Notes under the pieces: generated by a model
Databases searched by the model: none
What the model was told of the DNA's origin: nothing
Seen by the model: the letters and a program-made list of their open reading frames with translations, nothing else
DNA from: an uncultured Aquimarina sp.
GTDB lineage: Bacteria; Bacteroidota; Bacteroidia; Flavobacteriales; Flavobacteriaceae
Direction of reading: 5' to 3'
Assembly (NCBI GenBank): GCA_947499005.1
Contig: CANMML010000013.1
Location: forward strand, 1-64,000
DNA: 64,000 nt
Shown here: positions 60,284-64,000 of the stretch, piece after piece
Layout: each line of letters begins with the position of its first letter
Position numbering within the stretch: the stretch's first letter is position 1
Program-made: the position numbers and the translations under genes

Positions 60284-61321
60284 TTATAAATAAGGTAATT
60301 TCCAATTTCCTTCTGCTCGGTATCCAATCATTCCTTTTTCAACGTATAATGGACTTTCAAAATTATTGGTATATAAACTACCCGTTCCTAAGCCTTGCGG
60401 AAAAGGATTTGCTAAAGTATACGTAAATTGACTAATTGCATTTAAGCCTATATTACTCTCCAAGGCACTGGTAATCCACCAATCAATATTCGTGCTTTTT
60501 GCTACATCAATCCAATCTTTAGATCCTCTAAAGCCCCCTATTAAACTTGGCTTTAAAATAATATACTGAGGTTGTATTTGCTCTAATAATCTTTTCTTAT
60601 CAGCAACATCAAATACCCCTATTAACTCTTCATCCAATGCAATAGGTAAAGGTGTTACATCGCAAAGTCTTGCCATTTCTAAAAACTGTCCCTGCCGAAT
60701 AGGTTGTTCAATGCTATGCAATTCGTACTCAGATAATTTCTTTAGTTTTTCTAAAGCTGTATCGGGCTGAAACCCTCCATTAGCGTCCACTCGAATTTCT
60801 ACCAATTCAGGAGAAAACTGACTTCTGATATACTTTAATAAATCTAACTCATCTTCAAAATCTATTGCCCCAATTTTTAATTTAATACAATCGAAACCTC
60901 TATCTAGAAGTTCGGAGATTTGAGTCTTCATAAATTGCTTCTCCCCCATCCATACTAACCCGTTGATTGGAATAGGAGCTCTACCCTGAGTAAAGGCAGA
61001 AGGAAATAACTCAAAAGGAGATGCTGACTCAAGAGACAAAAAGGCTTGTTCTAATCCAAACTGAATACTAGGAAATTCCCTCAACTCATCATAAAGCTTT
61101 TCTTTACCTAATTGAATATGATCACAAACCCACTTTAGTTTCTCTTCATATTCAGGAACATCATCGACACTTAGCGTTCTTAAAATACCACATTCACCTA
61201 TTCCTTTTTTCTCTTTATCATTCAGCACGATAAACCAGGTCTCTTTCGTCTTTAGTACTCCCCTAGAAGTACCACTTGCCCGTTTGAATTCTAAAATATG
61301 TTTGTGATATGTTGCGTTCAT
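60284..61321 (-). CDS. menC: o-Succinylbenzoate synthase
   Basis: A 345-residue enolase-superfamily enzyme of menaquinone synthesis. The ATG at 61319-61321 (MNATYHKHILEFKRASGTSRG) is used; the longer frame to 61405 is translated repeat DNA. The barrel motifs are DCIKLKIGAIDFE (K-x-K), EIRVDANGGF (Asp), LHSIEQPI (Glu), IALDEEL (Asp-Glu) and IILKPSLIGG (Lys), giving the metal ligands and the catalytic Lys pair. It lies after menA on the same strand, and the gap contains heptamer arrays. A muconate-cycloisomerase-type side activity is possible, but the menA neighbour supports MenC. Confidence 0.9.
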   Translation of the reverse strand: MNATYHKHILEFKRASGTSRGVLKTKETWFIVLNDKEKKGIGECGILRTLSVDDVPEYEEKLKWVCDHIQLGKEKLYDELREFPSIQFGLEQAFLSLESASPFELFPSAFTQGRAPIPINGLVWMGEKQFMKTQISELLDRGFDCIKLKIGAIDFEDELDLLKYIRSQFSPELVEIRVDANGGFQPDTALEKLKKLSEYELHSIEQPIRQGQFLEMARLCDVTPLPIALDEELIGVFDVADKKRLLEQIQPQYIILKPSLIGGFRGSKDWIDVAKSTNIDWWITSALESNIGLNAISQFTYTLANPFPQGLGTGSLYTNNFESPLYVEKGMIGYRAEGNWKLPYL

Positions 61322-61330
61322 TTTCTTCTT

Positions 61331-61379
61331 TAGTATACAGTAGCAAGTACAGAGTATTAAGTATTCAGTAGTAAGATTA
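61331..61379 (+). repeat. Heptamer array nAGTAnn, plus-strand orientation
   Basis: Six or seven consecutive 7-nt units, each with AGTA at positions 2-5 (TAGTATA, CAGTAGC, AAGTACA, GAGTATT, AAGTATT, CAGTAGT, then AAGATTA). It lies immediately upstream of menC. Confidence 0.8.
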
Positions 61380-61401
61380 ATAAGGTTTAAATAAATTAGA
61401 C

Positions 61402-61443
61402 ACATCTTAATACTTAGTACTCTGTACTCGATACTCTTTACTA
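61402..61443 (-). repeat. Heptamer array nAGTAnn, minus-strand orientation
   Basis: Read on the minus strand, six 7-nt units: TAGTAAA, GAGTATC, GAGTACA, GAGTACT, AAGTATT, AAGATGT. Together with the plus-strand array across a 22-nt spacer it can fold into a long imperfect hairpin between menA and menC. Confidence 0.8.
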
Positions 61444-61446
61444 TTA

Positions 61447-62346
61447 TTACCAGAACAATAACCCTACCCCAAACAATAAAGCCATAAAAAAAGTACCCAG
61501 TGCTACTTTTTTTAATTCAGGATCGAAAGCTTTTTCTTCTTTATTCTCTCTAACAAATTTTAGATGTTTTAATAATGGCTTAAACGTAGGAAGGTAAATC
61601 CAATGTCCTATCTGGGCACCATTTAAAAGGGTAAAAACAACCATACTAATCATCGCTACCACAATCAAGGTTCTATGATATTTTTTTGCTTTTTCAATTC
61701 CCCATTTAACAACTAAAGTATTTTTATTGGATGCTTTGTCATTAATATGATCTCTCATATTATTTAAATTAAGAACCGTCGCACTCAAAAGCCCCATACT
61801 AATAGCAGGTAGCCATAAAGGCATGTAGATAGATTTTGTGTATAGGAAATAACTCCCCATAACACTTAACAATCCAAAAAACAAGAAAACGAAGACATCC
61901 CCAAAACCACTATAGCCATAAGCCGACTTTCCTACCGTATACTTTACCGCTGCTACAATTGATGCTACTCCCAACAACACGAACAACAACGCAAGCCCAA
62001 ATTGATGATCTCCAAAAGCCGCATAAATCGTTAATAATGCAACGATAAAAGTTATGACACCCGTGAGCACCATAGCTATTTTCATCTGCTTTGGAGTAAT
62101 AGCACCAGACTGAATCGCTCTTTGAGGCCCTACACGATCCTCGTTATCGGTACCTCTTATTCCATCTCCATAATCATTTGCAAAATTAGACAGTACTTGC
62201 AAACCAACGGTAGTAAATAAACATCCAACGAATACCCAAACATTAAATTGTTGTTGAAATGCTGCTACAACACTCCCTACTAATATTCCTGATATTGATA
62301 ACGGCAGCGTACGCAATCTCGCTGCTTGAAGCCAAGGTTTTATCAT
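61447..62346 (-). CDS. menA: 1,4-Dihydroxy-2-naphthoate octaprenyltransferase
   Basis: A 299-residue inner-membrane UbiA-family prenyltransferase that attaches the isoprenoid tail to dihydroxynaphthoate. The first Asp-rich motif is NFANDYGDGIRGTDN (about 54-68), followed by GPQRAIQSG. The second is NNMRDHINDKASNK. About eight transmembrane segments are visible. Length is normal. With menC downstream it makes a menaquinone pair, and the argE-like gene ends 34 nt upstream, which suggests one long transcript from argB. Confidence 0.94.
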   Translation of the reverse strand: MIKPWLQAARLRTLPLSISGILVGSVVAAFQQQFNVWVFVGCLFTTVGLQVLSNFANDYGDGIRGTDNEDRVGPQRAIQSGAITPKQMKIAMVLTGVITFIVALLTIYAAFGDHQFGLALLFVLLGVASIVAAVKYTVGKSAYGYSGFGDVFVFLFFGLLSVMGSYFLYTKSIYMPLWLPAISMGLLSATVLNLNNMRDHINDKASNKNTLVVKWGIEKAKKYHRTLIVVAMISMVVFTLLNGAQIGHWIYLPTFKPLLKHLKFVRENKEEKAFDPELKKVALGTFFMALLFGVGLLFW

Positions 62347-62380
62347 ATGTTTAGTTGTAAGCTGTAGGTATATGCTCGAA

Positions 62381-63448
62381 TTATAAAATATTACTTAAAA
62401 GCGAAATATAACTTTCAATTCCTTCTTCGATTTCTTTAACATAAATGAATTCATCTGCCGAGTGCGACCTAGAACTATCTCCAGGACCCATTTTTAGCGA
62501 AGGGAAATTCATATTCGTCTGATCTGAAAGTGTCGGTGAACCATAGGTTTTTTTCCCCATTGCAATCCCTGCTTTCACTATAGGATGCTCTGGTGATATT
62601 GAAGAACTATTCAATCTAAAAGAACGCGCTTCGACAACTATTTTTTCTGAAGCTATATGCTCACAAATAATATCGTATACTTCTCTATTAGAATACTGAT
62701 CTGTTACACGAACATCTACTACTAGCTTAAGCTCTCCTGGAACAACATTGTGCTGTTTTCCTGCATTTATTTGAGAAACGGTCATCTTTACTTTCCCTAA
62801 TTGTTCAGATATTTTAGGAAATTGAAAATCCTTGAACCATTGTAAAACAGGCAATGCGTTAAAAATCGGTTGATCTTCATAGCAATGCGCTGCATGGCCT
62901 GCGGTACCTTTAATAACAATATCCAGTACCATTAGTCCTTTTTCTGCAATAGCTAAATCCAACAAGGTAGGCTCTCCAACTAAAGCAAATTCTATATTTT
63001 CAAAATGATGTAAAATACTCCTCACTCCTTCCAGTCCCGAATTTTCTTCTTGAGCCGTTGGAGCGATGATTAAATTATAGTTTAAATCTTCTTTTTCATA
63101 GAAATACACAAACGTAGACATCAAGGATACTAAACACCCTCCTGCATCATTACTCCCTAAACCAAATAACTTCCCTTCTTCGATAGAAGCATCGAAAGGA
63201 TCACGTGTATAATTTTTATTAGGACGCACAGTATCATGATGCGAATTCAACAAAATAGTTGGCTTCGTATTATTGTAGTATTTGTTTTGCGCCCAAATAT
63301 TATTTCCCTCTCGTTTAAAAGGGATTTCTTTAGCTTGAAACCAAGTCTCTAAAATAGCGGCTGTTTCTTCTTCTTCTTTAGAAAAAGATTGCGTTTGAAT
63401 TAGTTTTTTTAAAAGCTCTATCGCTTCTTTCTTTAAAGCTTCTATCAT
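62381..63448 (-). CDS. argE: M20 family deacylase, acetyl/succinyl-ornithine deacetylase type
   Basis: A 355-residue cytosolic zinc amidohydrolase. The metal-binding residues are visible: NSHHDTVRP (His, Asp), GLGSNDAGGC (Asp), TAQEENSGLEG (catalytic Glu-Glu), LVGEP (Glu) and SRSHSADEF (His). It releases ornithine from its N-acyl form late in arginine synthesis. In several Bacteroidetes the acyl group is succinyl rather than acetyl, so either is possible here. The start ATG overlaps the argB stop (ATGA), which indicates coupled translation. Confidence 0.9.
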   Translation of the reverse strand: MIEALKKEAIELLKKLIQTQSFSKEEEETAAILETWFQAKEIPFKREGNNIWAQNKYYNNTKPTILLNSHHDTVRPNKNYTRDPFDASIEEGKLFGLGSNDAGGCLVSLMSTFVYFYEKEDLNYNLIIAPTAQEENSGLEGVRSILHHFENIEFALVGEPTLLDLAIAEKGLMVLDIVIKGTAGHAAHCYEDQPIFNALPVLQWFKDFQFPKISEQLGKVKMTVSQINAGKQHNVVPGELKLVVDVRVTDQYSNREVYDIICEHIASEKIVVEARSFRLNSSSISPEHPIVKAGIAMGKKTYGSPTLSDQTNMNFPSLKMGPGDSSRSHSADEFIYVKEIEEGIESYISLLSNIL

Positions 63449-64000
63449 AATGTTAAGGTAGTATGTAACGTATTCTGGTCATTTACAAATTCAGAATTAG
63501 CAATATGTACTTCTGCTACCTTCTTTTGCAAAGCGTCAAAACAATTTTCCATTTTCGGCAACATTCCATCAGCAATAATCCCTTGCTCCTTAAGAGATGC
63601 ATATGTAGCACTATCGATATGCTCTATAACCGAATCTTTGTCTTTAATATCTGTAAGCACTCCTTTTAACTCAAAACAATAATATAAAGACACATCGTAA
63701 TAGTTACTCATCGCTATAGCAATTTGCGAAGCAATAGTATCTGCATTAGTATTGAATAATTGTCCTTTTTCGTCGTGAGTTATAGCACAAAATACAGGTA
63801 CTAATCCATTCGCTATAAATTGATGAATACGATCTTCATTAACACCTATTACATCTCCTACAAAACCAAAATCAATATCCTTTACTGGACGTTTCATTGC
63901 TTGTATCACATTAGCATCTGCCCCTGTAAACCCCAGCGCATTACAATCATGTTTTTGTAATTGAGCGACAATATTTTTATTAATTAATCCTGAATATAAT
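63445..64000 (-). CDS. argB: Acetylglutamate kinase, 5' end beyond the window
   Basis: A partial gene of at least 185 codons running off the right edge. The visible part begins LYSGLINKNIVAQLQKHDCNALGFTGADANVIQAMKRP, matching the N-acetylglutamate kinase family with ALGFTGADAN, followed by DFGFVGDVIGVN and PVFCAITHDEKGQLFNTNADT. Inner ATGs near 63909 are not the start. The enzyme phosphorylates N-acetyl- (or N-succinyl-) glutamate in arginine synthesis. The stop overlaps the argE start by 4 nt. Confidence 0.92.
   Translation of the reverse strand, partial: LYSGLINKNIVAQLQKHDCNALGFTGADANVIQAMKRPVKDIDFGFVGDVIGVNEDRIHQFIANGLVPVFCAITHDEKGQLFNTNADTIASQIAIAMSNYYDVSLYYCFELKGVLTDIKDKDSVIEHIDSATYASLKEQGIIADGMLPKMENCFDALQKKVAEVHIANSEFVNDQNTLHTTLTL

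Noticed and set aside
61322-61405. N-terminal extension of menC
   Set aside because: The extra residues are translated heptamer repeats; the inner ATG gives the normal start of the family.

Overview
The window is AT-rich DNA from a member of the Bacteroidetes, very probably a marine Flavobacteriaceae. The evidence is: two giant surface proteins with type IX secretion (T9SS) sorting tails; promoters of the TANNTTTG type (before tig, the tRNA-Lys pair and pdxJ); lipoproteins with Cys-plus-acidic N-termini; the flavobacterial gene order nadK-DUF6089-uppS-bamA-ompH-ompH-murI; and an agarase/porphyranase-like GH16 enzyme. No rRNA, insertion sequence, integrase or CRISPR array is visible. I do not name a genus.

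Layout. 1-3050: a small lipoprotein gene without a normal start codon, a peptidoglycan-binding-domain protein and a cytochrome-like lipoprotein. 3264-6164: a cytosolic GH31 enzyme resembling alpha-1,4-glucan lyases. 6267-12323 (minus): mechanosensitive channel, DUF255 protein, serine hydrolase, dodecin, Nfu-type Fe-S scaffold and a small secreted protein. 12410-20550 (minus): envelope block with glutamate racemase, two OmpH/Skp chaperones, BamA, UppS, a DUF6089 protein, NAD kinase and a CBS protein. 20612-25146 (plus): pdxJ, a hydrolase, an OmpP1/FadL porin and an SGNH lipoprotein. 25287-30670: tig, clpP and clpX, with a DUF2490 gene and a MORN-repeat gene lying between clpP and clpX. 31094-33526: a GH3-type acyl-adenylating enzyme and a DUF2797 protein. 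33619-38680 (minus): an assimilatory nitrate reductase fused to a NirB-like flavoprotein, followed by a rubredoxin-tailed nitrite/sulfite-reductase-like protein.

38900-49881 (minus): two large T9SS proteins and, tightly spaced ahead of the larger one, genes for a formyltransferase-like protein, a phage-tail-collar (Mdp-like) protein and a methyltransferase. I cannot match this combination to a described system. 50014-51029: shikimate kinase, two identical tRNA-Lys genes and a tRNA-Leu gene. 51030-52010 is almost 1 kb with no convincing gene.

52011-59839: a carbohydrate locus with secreted GH16, DUF1080, ThuA, AraC regulator, MFS transporter, Gfo/Idh/MocA dehydrogenase and sugar isomerase/epimerase, but no SusC/SusD pair. 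The gene set fits a 3-keto-glycoside route for processing oligosaccharides after extracellular cleavage. 60128-62346 (minus): menA, menC and an unlisted 49-residue membrane protein. 62381-64000 (minus): argE-like M20 deacylase and argB, which runs off the right edge.

Two structural themes stand out. Short heptamer repeat arrays with different unit sequences occur at 21328-21400, 21462-21496 and 61331-61443. The giant T9SS protein gene has seven 300-bp units with a 600-bp higher-order duplication. Terminator-like hairpins mark most transcription-unit ends and are listed.
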